The notes below the pieces were generated by a model. That model had not been told where the DNA came from and did not search any database. It saw only the letters and a program-made list of their open reading frames with translations. Positions 53,858-64,000 of a stretch of DNA of 64,000 nt are shown piece by piece. The stretch comes from Scleroderma bovista. Its lineage: Eukaryota > Basidiomycota > Agaricomycetes > Boletales > Sclerodermataceae. A program made the position numbers and the translations under genes. Position 1 is the stretch's first letter. Each line of letters begins with the position of its first letter. The DNA lies in NCBI GenBank assembly GCA_037178675.1, contig JAYMGJ010000237.1, positions 1 to 64,000 on the forward strand, given 5' to 3'.

Positions 53858-55832
53858 TTAAGCATCACTCTCCGACTCTGTGCTGTCTCCATCGTCTGCT
53901 TGGTCTCCATTCTTGGTGCCATTAGCCCCATCTACATCACTACTCCCTGCTAAAATGTCCTGACTCTTTACTGCTGCTACCTTGAGCTTCCTGGAGGACT
54001 TCCTGACCACCAATGCGAGAGGGATTTCGCACTGGGAGGATATTGTCTGGCCAACCAACCAGGGCCACCCCATGACACTCAACAATGTCACGCTCATAGT
54101 TCTCGTAGTTCATCCGCTTGCTCCTGTTCTTGTTCTTATGCTTGTATTTATCACAAAGGATGATGGCTGTTGGTTGTACTAATGAATAGACGAGTAGCAA
54201 AGGAAGGAGTTAAGCTGTCAAGTCCGGGTCTACTCCGGTAGGGGGTCCAGTCAAGTCCGGACGAGCGCGGACGAAGGGGGAGAGCAGAGGGCTGGACAAG
54301 AGATTAGTCCGGCCGGAGTTGGTGACCGCTTGGATTCAACGACTAAGGATAACGAGCGTTGATCCCTTGTGTAGGTTCCGGTCAAGAAGGGGAGACGGAG
54401 ACAGAGACGGAGACGGGCAAGATCAGGAGTAGAGACTATGGTTGATTTCAGACTGAGGAGTACAGGATAAACTACAGAGTACTTATACTAAGTAAGAACT
54501 AGGGTCGAGTATATACGGTGACAAGTAAACAGCCTAAAAGGTGGACAAGGGACAACCAGAGAAAGTACTAGGTCAGGTCCGATGAAAATAAAGTCAGGTC
54601 CAGGTAAAATAAATCAGGTCCGGTGAAAATGCTACAAGGTATAGGATATATCGAGTTCACGGAGAACTCACGTCAAGACAGGGTAAACGGCGAAGTGTGG
54701 TAACGAGCGAATGGAGCATAGACCAAGGGTCATGCTTAACGGAAGGTTATCTGCGCGACCGTTGACCGGAGTAACTGAGAACGACCGGAGTTGAGCTGTA
54801 GGCCTGCGATGTGACCGGAGTAACCGGATATGGTCCGGAGTTGGACATGGTCGTAACATAAGCTTACCAAGCCCTTGTATAATGGACCAGCATTCACTAA
54901 CAAGCTTATTGAGGCCATGCAAAGGTTCTCACGTTAAGGTGGCACAAGAATCTACAGTCAGTGTATCATCACATTAGGTTCAGCATGTTAAAAAAATAAA
55001 AAGATAATACCAAGCCCAGAGACCACAAAAGCTTCAAGCTTGAGTGCCATACGGCACGGCTCGAGGTCAAGGACAGTGCCTGCAAACTTCTCCGCTTTCT
55101 CTGTGAAAAATAATTTGGGACCGCTGAGATCTTCCACCCCTCCTCTAACAGCAATGTAAAATACTTCGGCACCTAGGCAGGAGCATAGCGAGGTCCACTA
55201 CATATTGTTAGAAGTATGCCTAGGGAATTGATTAAAAACATACCTCCTGGTCCATAGCATCAAAAGATGCTTGCATGTCATGTTGAATGCGCTTTGGATT
55301 GTCACGAATAATCTGCTACTTCTTGGCATGCAGCTGCAGGACATGGTCTTGGTATCCTGTCTTTTGAGCAGGAGTGAGTTTCGAGTAATGAGACAAAAGT
55401 GACCCCTTGTGTGCATCAATAAACTCTGGTAACCTCCAACGTTCACCTTTCGAGAGGTCTTGTACAATCTAGTTAGTGGTGAACTAGTGAGCCCAGTAGA
55501 AAAGACGTACTTTCATTAATATCATTCAACCGCTGGTGAACAAATGCGTTCCAAGTGTTAGGGCGACAGGATTTCTTTCCGGCACTCCCGCCAAAATACA
55601 GCTGGCGACAGACCCATCGTGCTGACCTAGCAAAGTCAAGAATAGTATGAACAAAGGAAGAAAACATACTGGCCATGTTTTTTTGATATTGTGAGCACCT
55701 CCTGCATGTAGGCTATACGTGCATTGTGATGGCATCCGTGAGCGCCCTGGACTTTTCACGTCGAGCTATCTTCTGCGACATGGTAAGTTTTGGGTGTGCT
55801 GTTGGGACTTTGGTTGTCTTCGTGTGGGCCAT
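53858..55832 (-). CDS. Repeat-family gene with HMG-box-like segment, LTR C in an intron
   Basis: Starts MAHTKTTKVPTAHPKLTMSQ at 55830-55832. Downstream exons carry NTWNAFVHQRLNDINE and WRLPEFIDAHKGSLLSHYSK LTPAQKTGYQDH (about 55300-55590), which resemble an HMG box (NAF.., then a helix ending in K..Y). Then FFTEKAEKFAGTVLDLEPC (about 55030-55110) and KRMNYENYERDIVECHGVAL VGWP (about 54050-54130), and an acidic tail ending DGDSTESESDA at 53858. In-frame stops (TAG near 55333, TAA near 54940) mean it is partly decayed or the exon model is wrong. The family is common in basidiomycete genomes near transposons; function is unknown, DNA binding is a guess from the HMG-like segment. Confidence 0.5.
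54216..54858 (-). mobile_element. Complete solo LTR, family C
   Basis: 643 bp, ends TGTCAAGTCC..TCGTAACA on the plus strand, with a perfect duplication TAAGC (54211-54215 and 54859-54863). On the minus strand the target is the start of an intron of the surrounding gene (GTAAGC, later ending CATTAG). It is the reference copy for the fragment at 1-448. Confidence 0.92.
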
Positions 55833-56971
55833 CGGTAAAATGTGCACAAGCACCGTTGTAAGAAGGACAGAAAAAATTTGAAGGACCAACCTTGGTATTT
55901 GAATGAGGCATGATCCCAACCCTTAACAACAAAAATTAGCGAACCGGGTAGTCCGTGGCACATATGGTGAATAGCACCCGAGTCGGAGGGCTTGAAACTA
56001 TTGTTATGCGTTGTCCTACAAGTTGATTTGTGCTAGTGCATTACACGATGCCAGTCAAGAATTACAATAGATCTAGGAATAAAGACTGACCAAAAAAACT
56101 GAAGAGCGCATGCACTGTTAGCAGGATCACAGACCTTGTTCACTCAAATAAAAAGTTCTGTTTGAATATGCCGTTGCATCTTGTCGAAATCTGGCTAGCC
56201 ACGATGCTGACCAGGCTAACAGCATCAGCACCCAGGGTTAAAATTGCATCCATGTCAGCCAAAGCTGAAGATGCAGAACAGCCGGCTACTTACCCACTTC
56301 CCGTGCAACGCCTGCTACATTGTAGTTTCATTAAAAACGGTACACTGGAGGGTCGAGGAGCTGGTGTGAGATGCTCAGAAGGACCTGGGAAAAGGATAGA
56401 ATATTCAGTAGCACTGCCACATCCCAATAGACAATGTTGATGCTCACCTTGTGCCTCACGTCTATATAGACTATGTCAAGTTGGTGTCAGATAATAAGAT
56501 AACACTTACCAGGCGGCACAGGAACACAGCGTGGTGTGGGTTCCACAGTGAATTTAGGCATAATCAGGGGCTAGTTGTGCGAGAGAATGAAAACATGAAT
56601 AGCTGAAAGAAATAAACTGAAATACATACCAAGTAGAATATTTGGCGACGACCCGCTCAGCAGAGAGGCACAGGCGAACGCATCACTTACGTTCTGGATG
56701 CATGTATGCCCAACCCTCGAAGCATATTAATGTTAGTAGAGTTCGCAGATAGAACAGAATTCGTGCATCTGTGCAGTACCAGGTAAAGAATGGTTGTCTC
56801 AGCCATAAGGTGATCATTTACATAATGTTCACATGAGTCTACTATATGGCTGATCGACGTCACTCAGTGGACTTGTGGATCCAGAGTCAGTCGTGTCACA
56901 CAGCACTCTTGAACAGGAAGATTTCAACGCTGAGCGCCCTGATTGTCATTATCTATTTTCAGTTCTTTCAT
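55833..56971. other. Intergenic region
   Basis: Small ORFs on both strands without recognisable motifs. Unassigned exons of the neighbouring minus-strand genes may be hidden here. Confidence 0.4.
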
Positions 56972-58035
56972 CTACAATAATACAAGGTCTAGGATACATG
57001 TATATACTACATTATATGAAATACATTCGTGATTGGGGCTGAAAGAGAGAGGGGGGGGGGGGGGGCTAGTCAATGAGTACCACGTGATGGACCCCAGCGC
57101 GTCACGCTGTTCCTCTGCCATCGCTCGGGGCACTCCGAAAACCTCCTCCTCATCCGCCTCATCCTCCTCTGTGGTGTTCCCCACCTTCTTGCGCTTGCTG
57201 GCCCCCTTAGGCGATGTATTCACCCCACTCCATTGCCACCTCCTCACCACCCACTTTGGTACCGCCACTCCGCCTGTCTCTGTTCTGCTCCCTGCTACCA
57301 TTGAGCTCTCCGCAGCCATCCCCTTGGTACTCCACGAACAGGACTTGTGCGCAGCTTGGCATTGTGCGCATGCTGTCGCCTTCGAGCTCGCCTGGGCTGC
57401 GCAGCCCACCAGGTTGTTGAGATGTTCTCGGCACCTCACGCAGGCCAGACATCTCCACACTGTTGTCTCTGTTGGCGCCGTCACCTCCCTGCTACCCTGA
57501 GTTGCTGTGATCGCCTCCGCTCATGCTTGCAACCTCCACTGTTGCACCTGCACCTTCTGTGCCTCAAACTTCTGCCTGTGTCACTCTATATGCACCTCCT
57601 GCAGCACCTCGATCCACCTCTCACGCTCTCTCCCCTCCTCTGTCTTCCATTCCTCCTCTACCTTGTGCACTGCTTCCACTTTTGCTTCTTCCTCCACCTT
57701 GTGAGCCACCTCTGCTCTCGCTTCCTCCGCCTTGTGTGCCTGTCACGGAGCCCTCATGTCAATACCTTGCAGCAAACAGAGTGATTGCTACTCACCTCCT
57801 TTTTCCTCTTCACCTCCGCTCACACCTCCTCGACCTTCCGTCATTGCTCCGCTTCTGCCACCTTCCTGGCTACTTCTCTCCACTCATGCTCTATGAACTT
57901 TGCCATCACGTCAGCCTCGTCGTCTTCAGAGTCAGTGACCAACTCATGGTCTTCCGCCTCCTTCCAGTCATGCTGCTGCTGCTTGCCAGGGGTGGGTGTG
58001 TTGCATTGAGAAGTCATGTCGAAGTAAAAGGACAA
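56972..58035 (-). pseudogene. Hypothetical gene with coiled coil and cysteine cluster
   Basis: Minus strand. Starts MSFYFDMTSQCNTPTPGKQQ at 58033-58035 with an acidic stretch (TDSEDDEADVMAKFIEHEWR), then a Glu/Lys-rich coiled coil (HKVEEEAKVEAVHKVEEEWK), then, in the same frame after stops near 57599 and 57530, a cysteine cluster: CLACVRCREH..GCAAQ..ACAQCQAAHKSC near 57350-57460, followed by a basic and an acidic run (KRKKVGNTTEEDEADEEEVF). The CxxC pattern resembles zinc-binding segments of repetitive basidiomycete proteins. Because stops interrupt the single frame, I call it a pseudogene, although short introns could remove some of them. Confidence 0.45.
57051..57066 (+). repeat. Poly-G tract
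   Basis: AGAGAGGGGGGGGGGGGGGG-like run at the 3' side of the preceding gene; length may be an assembly estimate. Confidence 0.8.
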
Positions 58036-58195
58036 GGTGTATGAACAATGCAGGCAACATGCATCACACTCTTATACATGCTGATGGTAAATTCCAAACT
58101 CCGATCAAAACACTTGTCTCAGCAAAACAATGCCAAAATCGCGAAGTCCACATGCACAAAGGCCCTCAAGGGTTCAGGCCCTAAAGGGGGGATAC

Positions 58196-58503
58196 TGTCA
58201 TGGCCGCATTATAGAAAGGTGGTGGTCTGCACATGGAAGGTCTAGCCTAAGGAAGGAGAAGGAGGAGCTGTAGTGACCTCAGTAGATATTCAAGCTACTA
58301 AATTAGAGTAATACCTGTAGTGACTACTACAAGTTAGTATGTGTAAAATGAGTGTGTATGGACTACTTACCCTCAGTAGCTTGAATAGCTACTGAGGGAC
58401 TAATGAGAATAACTACTGTGTATAGTGCGCTCGAAATGCTTATGTAAGCATCGTGCGGTCATGTGCTGAAGTACCAGTAACACATGCTGGTTGACTTTCA
58501 ACA
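58196..58503. mobile_element. LTR-like block (orientation unresolved)
   Basis: TGTCATGGCC..CTTTCAACA, 308 bp, with TG..CA-type ends. A purine tract (AAAGGGGGGATA) precedes it on the left, and on the minus strand AAGGGAGCG precedes TGTTGAAAGTC on the right, so either orientation is possible; TGTTGAA resembles the copia LTR starts in this window. It holds a perfect hairpin CTCAGTAGCT..AGCTACTGAG (58373-58397). No 5-bp duplication found. Confidence 0.45.
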
Positions 58504-58679
58504 CGCTCCCTTAAACTGCATGTGTTAGTAGGGACAGTAGAAAAAATAGATGAAATCAAAGAGGTATTAAATGTCAAAAGAATGAGTACTTAATGGTTCC
58601 AAAACGAATGTACAGCCTGTTGTTTGAGTGTCCGAGAAATATTTGAAGGTTTGTGACTCCTGCATCGTTATTCGATTTG
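58504..58679. other. Non-coding spacer
   Basis: No coding similarity seen on either strand. Confidence 0.4.
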
Positions 58680-59900
58680 GTAAGTTGCGTCGCGCTGGCA
58701 TATCTGTGTTGATTGCAATGCACGGAGGACTCATCCATGGTCCTCGTCATCACATTGGCGCTCCCCCTGCATCCTGGACTCGAAGGTAAGTTTACTTAAC
58801 CTTCTGATTTGCCTTTTAGGTCTCCAGGTTGACCGCAATGTGTTTGTGCGTCCAAGGTAAGTCTTCTTGACTTCCAGCATGCGATTGTCATTTCTAGGTG
58901 CGATCTTGATTTGCCCACATCAACGCCTGGGTCTATAGACTCCATAGGCACGGTTCGGGTCATTCCCAAGTGGCTGCATTGTGTGTGCGCATCCTAGGTG
59001 AGTTGTTTCGTGTTCTGGCATTTGGCCGACTTGATTGCAGTTTATTCGCTCGATCTTGAGCCTTCTGCATTGCCGTTGACGCCTGGAGTGTCTGTACGGA
59101 TGCCTTTCAAGTTGGATGGGTGGCCTTGACAACACAGGTAAGTTTCTTACTCGCGTTCTTCGTCTGTAGCGCATGCGCTGACTCTCTCCAGCCAGCAGCG
59201 CTGCTTTGACTCATATTGAGTCGCTGTCGCCGCTGCTAGTTGTGCCGTCCACGTCGCCAACATCTCCATCATCTCTGTATCCATTTCCATCGCCATCACC
59301 AGCCCTCCCACTCTCGACAATTGGTGCAATCGCCTCGTCTCTGCTCTCGACTTGTCCAAAGATGTCTCGATTGCCGCAACTGGCGCGTTCCGTGGTACGT
59401 ACACGTCACCTTCTGCAGTGCTGATCCATTTCCATTGTCTAGCATGCTTGGCCATCATGATTTCGCGCGTCTCAGGTGAGTCTTGCATCCTCGACCCGAT
59501 TCGATGCATTCTGACACTCTCTGCTTCGTTTCCAGCTGTTTGCATGTCATTTCCAACACAGTACATGTGCGTATGTGCACTCGACCCATCCGCATGGCTC
59601 CCACAGCATTTTGGCTCGTCTGGGTGCCGTCTTGTGGTGCTAACAGGTGAGTCTGGCAGTTTCTTTCGCCTTGGTGTTGTACTGATGGTTTCCGTTGTGT
59701 TTGCAGTGGTTATCCCATCTGTCTGAATGCTTGGCATGTCCGTGTGCCCATTTGACACGTCCGTGTGGATTCCAATGCCATCCATCACGTTTATGACATG
59801 TTTCGCATCCATAACGCCCAGGTACATCCCTGCATGCTCACCATTGCTCATACCATTCATTTCAGCTCTGTTCGGCACATCCAGAGTGTCCGTCGAGCCT
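58680..59900 (+). other. Plus-strand locus with a series of splice donors
   Basis: GT(A/G)AGT donor sequences occur at 58680, 58786, 58857, 58998, 59138, 59476 and 59647, mostly preceded by G and often AG. Several are followed at 40-60 bp by pyrimidine-rich acceptors (TTTTAG, TTTCTAG, TTTCCAG, TTTGCAG). This suggests a spliced transcript of short exons. The implied exons contain no recognisable protein domain and could be non-coding or coding in a mosaic frame. Confidence 0.4.
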
Positions 59901-60319
59901 CTCGACTGATCCGCCTCGCCCGTCGACCCATCTGCCTGGCTGCTTGACCGATCTGCTCCATTTCTAGGGCCATTCGCATTGCATGCACGCCCACTCGTGT
60001 TTCCAAGACGTACGCATGGTATTCCACTGCCGTTTGGGCTCTCCGACTTGATCAACACGATTATGAGTGCATCAGACTCGTTTGGCATATCTGTGGGCTT
60101 GACTCCATGGCCTGGACCACCGACAGCCATCCATAATTGCTGGCAACATTTGACTGTCGCGTTCAGCTCGTCAACGCTCACTTGCCCGCTCATACCTCCT
60201 TTGCAGCCCTCCAACTTGACTCCTTCAGCATCCTCAGTCCCTCTCAACTTGTTTGTGTTGAAATTCCCAGTCCCTACAGTACTGTTCCGCTTTATTCTTA
60301 GTATGGACATGCCGAGCAT
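59147..60319 (-). CDS. 390-codon hypothetical ORF, repeat-family protein
   Basis: Open from ATG 60317-60319 to a stop at 59147. Composition is rich in Asn, Thr, Met, Gly and Ser, with motifs such as NGADRSSSQADGSTGEADQS and a more ordered C-terminus (WISTAEGDVYVPRNAPVAA, RVGGLVMAMEMDTEMMEML). I recall similar hypothetical proteins repeated in Boletales genomes, but no function. It lies antisense to the plus-strand splice-donor series, so it could be a coincidental ORF of that locus. Lack of stops over 390 codons supports some constraint or recent origin. It ends just inside the start of the copia-3 LTR. Confidence 0.4.
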   Translation of the reverse strand: MLGMSILRIKRNSTVGTGNFNTNKLRGTEDAEGVKLEGCKGGMSGQVSVDELNATVKCCQQLWMAVGGPGHGVKPTDMPNESDALIIVLIKSESPNGSGIPCVRLGNTSGRACNANGPRNGADRSSSQADGSTGEADQSRGSTDTLDVPNRAEMNGMSNGEHAGMYLGVMDAKHVINVMDGIGIHTDVSNGHTDMPSIQTDGITTANTTETISTTPRRKKLPDSPVSTTRRHPDEPKCCGSHADGSSAHTHMYCVGNDMQTAGNEAESVRMHRIGSRMQDSPETREIMMAKHARQWKWISTAEGDVYVPRNAPVAAIETSLDKSRAETRRLHQLSRVGGLVMAMEMDTEMMEMLATWTAQLAAATATQYESKQRCWLERVSACATDEERE

Positions 60320-60560
60320 TCCTTACATAATCACGGTCATTCTTTATAGAATGTTTTCTTTCGTTTCGTACCTCAGTCTCTGTTTGCACAGAAGTACTGA
60401 GGTAAGACTATCCTACACACTCTTTTACTATCATACTGACCCATGTAGTCTGTTCTGACTCTTGTCTAGGTTAGTTAAATACAGTCTCTGTTTGCACAGA
60501 AGTACTGAGTCTGTTCTGACTCTTGTCTAGTGTCGAGTTTTGCCAGTTCACCTCACAAAA

Positions 60561-60573
60561 GGTTATGAGCCCC
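60561..60573 (+). other. copia-3 primer binding site
   Basis: GGTTATGAGCCCC, identical to the site in copia-2 and in the shared part to copia-1, three bases after the presumed LTR end. Confidence 0.6.
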
Positions 60574-60618
60574 GAGCTCTTACAACACTAGACAACATAG
60601 TACTACAACTCCCGCACA

Positions 60619-63600
60619 ATGTCTGCTCCCGGTACCTCAGCCTCTGCGGCTGGAAAATCTTCAAAGTCTGCAACCACACTTTCTACAGTGTCGAACAAGG
60701 CCACATCTGGCTCAAGTTGTCTATACAACATTCCTTCTCTCGACAACAATGGAACCAATTTTCACATGTGGAAATTTCGGGTCCAAACAGTCCTGGGTGT
60801 CCGACATCTTTGGTCAGTCGTTAGCGGAGAAGATCCGAAACCAGATGCAACTATGCAGCCAGATGAGTTTGCAGAGTGGCTCGCGAAGGACAAAGAGGCT
60901 CACACCCAACTAACGCTCACACTAAAGGATGAACCCCTCAGCGGAGTTCTTTATTCCATGACATCCGCCGAAGTCTGGAAAAAGCTCAGTGAGCGATACG
61001 AAGGCCGCGGGAAACAATCTATTGGATACCTTATAAGCGAACTCTTTCGGAGCACCCTCACGGATGACACCTCTATGGAGTCCCAGCTAAACTCGATGTG
61101 GCAAAAAGCCAATGTCCTGAAGACAATTGGCCAGCCGCTCGATGACTCTCTTGTAGCCACCTTCCAACATCCTATTCAACCCTCCGCACCATCTTAATGG
61201 CCGCGGATGACAAACTCACGACGGACATGGTTATAAACCAAGTTCTCATCGAAGAGAGGTCACGGAAATCACCTGGGCAGACAGCCCTTAGTGCGAAGGT
61301 GACGAGCCAAACAAAGGGCAAGGGAAAAGCCAAGTCTGGTAAAAAGAGTCAGAAGAAAGAAGGTACTTGCACCTACTGCTCGAAAGACGGCCACACAGAG
61401 GATGTATGCTTTAAGAAAAAGCATGACATAGCTGCGAAGGACGGAGCGGAGAAGCCAAAGGAAAAGGCGAAAGAGGAGAAGACCGATTTAGTGGCTCGCG
61501 TCGCACAAGTGGACGGAAACTCACCCCCGCCTCTCCATCTGTTTGTTGCTCGAAACCAGACAGACAAGGCCACTGCTCGTGACTGGATCATAGATTCAGG
61601 CGCATCAGCCCACATGTCATGCCAGCGCAAGTGGTTCACGACATATCGTCGGCTTGTACCACCCCAATCCGTCACTGTTGGAAACAGAATGTCTATCCCT
61701 GTGGTGGGTATAGGACGCATCCGCGTCAACCTTAAATTGGATGGTGGGCACACAGTGACCACCGTCATACGCGATGTCTACTACGTGCCTGATCTTGATG
61801 GGAATCTCCTTTCTGTCTCATATTTAGCTGAATTCAATCTTGAAGTTACTTTTGGCCGCAACTCTTGTTGAATCCTAGACGGAAATCAAGTGGTGGGCAA
61901 AGGCTACAAATGGAACTCACTGTACTTGCTAGCTGCAACACCTTCTCTCGAAGACCAAACAGCCTACATAGTTCATGGTCCTTCGTCTTCCCTCGACCCT
62001 GAGCTCCCTCTTACAGCTCTCACGTCTCGAAAGACATCGTCGGAAGCCAACTTTGATGTCTGGCACCGACGACTTGGACATGTAAATGTTCAATCAATTT
62101 TGAAATTGCTAAAGAAAGGAATGGTCGATGGAATAGTCATCAGTGACTCGAAGGAACCGCACGAAGACCAGTGCATACCTTGTCTTGAAGGCAAACAGCA
62201 TCACGCTGTGATTCCCTCCAAATCCAATGTCAAAAGTCCAAGGGTACTACACAGAACGTACTCGGACATCTGTGGACCCATGGAAACGACAGCGCGAAAG
62301 GGCTACCATTATTTCGTTACCTTCATCGACGGCTACTTGCACCGTCTTGTCGTTAAGTTAATAAAGCTTAAAAACGAAGTGCCAAAGCTTACCAAGGAGT
62401 ACCTCGAGCGAGCGGAGGCAGAGACGGGCAAACGCGCGAATTATTTTCGCAGCGATGGAGGCAGAGAGTATGGATCCACAGCCCTACAAGACTATTTTAA
62501 ATCAAAGGGAGTTCATCATGAAATGACGAACGCGTACACACTGCAGGAGAACGGAGTTTCCGAGCAGATGAACCGCACTTTGGTCGAAATGGCTTGTGCA
62601 ATGCTCAGCGACGCTGGATTGCCCAACACGTACTGGGGGGACGCGATCCTCTATGCTATGCATGTCCTAAATCGCGTCCCTACCCGCGCTATCGCTGAGA
62701 ATCTAACGCCGCACGAAGCATTCACTGGAAACAGGCCATCAGTCGCACACTTGAGAATTTTCGGGTGTAAAGCGCACGTCCACGTACCTGGTGGCCGCAT
62801 TTTTGAGTCCAGGGATGTTGTCTTCGATGAGGGGAGCACCAACGCCCCCTCCCACGTTAAGATCAACGATCAGTACCTAAACGTTGAAGAAACGAAACGG
62901 TCAGCGTCTGGAACGACTCCTGAAGCCATACAAACGAGCCCATACTCACCTGTTGGGGATGGGGAGACAGCCAGCGCCAACGAGGACTCGGATGGCGAAT
63001 CCGTCGACGGGACACCTTCAGAAAGGGTCAGCGATATCGAAAATGTGTTGATACATGCACCCATTTCATCCAATCCTGCTGGATCATCTCCAGATGGCAT
63101 TTTGAGCTGCCAAATCGCAAGGATCGAAGTTCCTGTCAAACGGCATGTTAGTAAGGGTCAACAGCACACCAAACGGTGAGAACGTACCTTCGACGGATGT
63201 TCGAGCCATCCGCCTGCTCCACCGTCGCCGTATCCAGTCCCAATCCCCACTCCAGCTGTGAGGCGCTCTTCTCGCGCTCACAGAGCGCCGATCCATGACG
63301 ACGACTCGCATTTCTTCGTCAACACCTACAAGAGGACCACCCTGGAAGAGGAGATTCAACTTAATGATGAAGGGACGGACGACTTACCACGTTGCATTGA
63401 GGGTCTTGATGCAGGAGGAGAGACGGACGCATGCACTGATATTGTGGGTTGTGACGAGTCACGCTGTGATACGCTGACACAAAGTGCTCGCCGTGCTGCC
63501 ACTGCAATGCCTCTAGACAGCGAACCACTCACCTACAGCGATGCCGATCTATGGCTGGGCGCCATGGGAGTCGAACTGAATACCTTCAAAGAAATCGGCC

Positions 63601-64000
63601 TGTACCAGGAAGTCGAGACGCCGCCCGATCGCAAGATAATAGACTCAAAATGGGTTTTTAAAATCAAGCGCGGGCCAAACGGTGAAATTGACAAGTACAA
63701 GGCTCGTCTCGTTGCGAAGGGGTACACTCAAATAGAAGGACTCGACTATACGGATACATTTGCGCCCGTCACCAAGTTCACTACTATTCGTTCCCTACTC
63801 ACACTCGCCGCACAGCATGATCTCGAAGTACATCAAGTAGACGTCAAAGCCGCCTTTCTGAATGGTGAATTGGAGGAGGAGCTTTATCTCCGTCCTCCAC
63901 CTGGCTTCCGCGACGACTCAAAGGTCGTTTGGCGCTTACAGCGCGCCCTTTACGGTTTCAAACAAGCCTCGAAGGCATGGTACGACACGCTACGAAAAAT
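60619..64000 (+). pseudogene. copia-3 gag-pol polyprotein, inactivated, 3' part outside window
   Basis: Starts MSAPGTSASAAGKSSKS at 60619. A one-base frameshift lies near 61160-61172 (the next frame resumes SYSTLRTILMAADDK). Stops are at 61869 and 63177, both TGA. Domains in order: Gag UBN2-like (NNGTNFHMWKFRVQTVL), knuckle CTYCSKDGHTEDVC, protease WIIDSGASAHMSC, integrase zinc finger VWHRRLGHVNVQSI..CIPCLEGKQH, integrase core SDICGPM, FRSDGGREYGS and QENGVSEQMNRTL (DDE apparently present), and RT from KWVFKIKRGPNGEIDKYKAR to FKQASKAW at the window end. About 30 residues are missing between HVHVP and GGRIFESRDVV. Better preserved than copia-1. Confidence 0.88.

Larger units (their letters stand above)
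60256..64000 (+). mobile_element. Ty1/copia element (copia-3), cut by window end
   Basis: 5' LTR (probably 60256-60557, TGTTGAAATTCC..CTCACA), the primer site GGTTATGAGCCCC at 60561-60573 and gag-pol reading to the window end. The LTR start is inferred by analogy with the TGTTGAA/TGTTGGA starts of copia-1 and copia-2; the 3' LTR is outside the window, so it cannot be checked. Repeated ACAGTCTCTGTTTGCACAGA and TCTGTTCTGACTCTTGTCTA segments lie inside the LTR. Confidence 0.8.

Noticed and set aside
58196..58503. Calling this block a gypsy 3' LTR or a copia LTR
   Set aside because: Purine tracts fit both orientations, no second LTR or target duplication was found, so it is listed only as LTR-like.

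Overview
The window is eukaryotic nuclear DNA from a filamentous fungus, very probably a basidiomycete (Agaricomycetes). The clues are many short GT..AG introns of about 45-70 bp, chromodomain Ty3/gypsy and Ty1/copia retrotransposons, a CACTA-type transposon with a tnp2-family transposase of the kind expanded in mushroom genomes, and fragments of fungal housekeeping genes. I cannot assign a genus. No rRNA, tRNA or CRISPR is visible, and no complete ordinary host gene was recognised. The window looks like a repeat-rich heterochromatic block built from layers of nested transposons.

Layout. 1-448: end of a solo LTR (family C). 449-999 and 8403-11914: one broken, intron-rich transposon gene (minus strand), split by a block made of an almost pristine Ty3/gypsy chromovirus (1000-7336, minus) and a truncated family-A LTR (7337-8402). 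The gypsy element has a gag-pol junction with a textbook -1 frameshift signal. 11969-12694: a divergent small gene sharing a 54-bp promoter interval with it. 12922-14223: solo LTR A. 14478-17899: a large, apparently perfect palindrome with 1,544-bp arms. 18371-26787: a complete CACTA element with matching terminal inverted repeats (TIRs), a 3-bp target duplication (ATT) and three genes. 27906-30292: one solo LTR A inserted in another, both with 5-bp target duplications. 30501-35943: decayed copia-1. 36165-41331: copia-2, inserted in the first intron of a small four-exon gene. 42553-43183: an unrecognised gene. 43340-45450: simple repeats and a palindromic TIR element with a 65-bp minisatellite. 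45588-46840: solo LTR A. 46841-52492: tandem repeats holding broken fragments of host genes (mitochondrial processing peptidase beta, and a cyclin). 52493-53782: solo LTR A. 53858-58035: two minus-strand repeat-family genes, one with a solo LTR C in an intron. 58196-58503: LTR-like block. 58680-59900: a plus-strand region with many splice donors, opposite a 390-codon ORF. 60256-64000: copia-3, running off the end.

How it works together: three activity layers are visible. (1) Young elements: the gypsy element (about 3 differences between its 370-bp LTRs) and copia-2 (3 differences in 275 bp, all CpG transitions). (2) Efficient LTR-LTR recombination, leaving five family-A solo LTRs with intact target duplications and no internal copy. 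(3) Inactivation of the copia elements, largely through TGA stops where arginine is expected, which suits CpG deamination. The most unusual items are the giant palindrome, the gag-pol frameshift module, the transposon-embedded host-gene fragments and the plus-strand splice-donor series near 59 kb.
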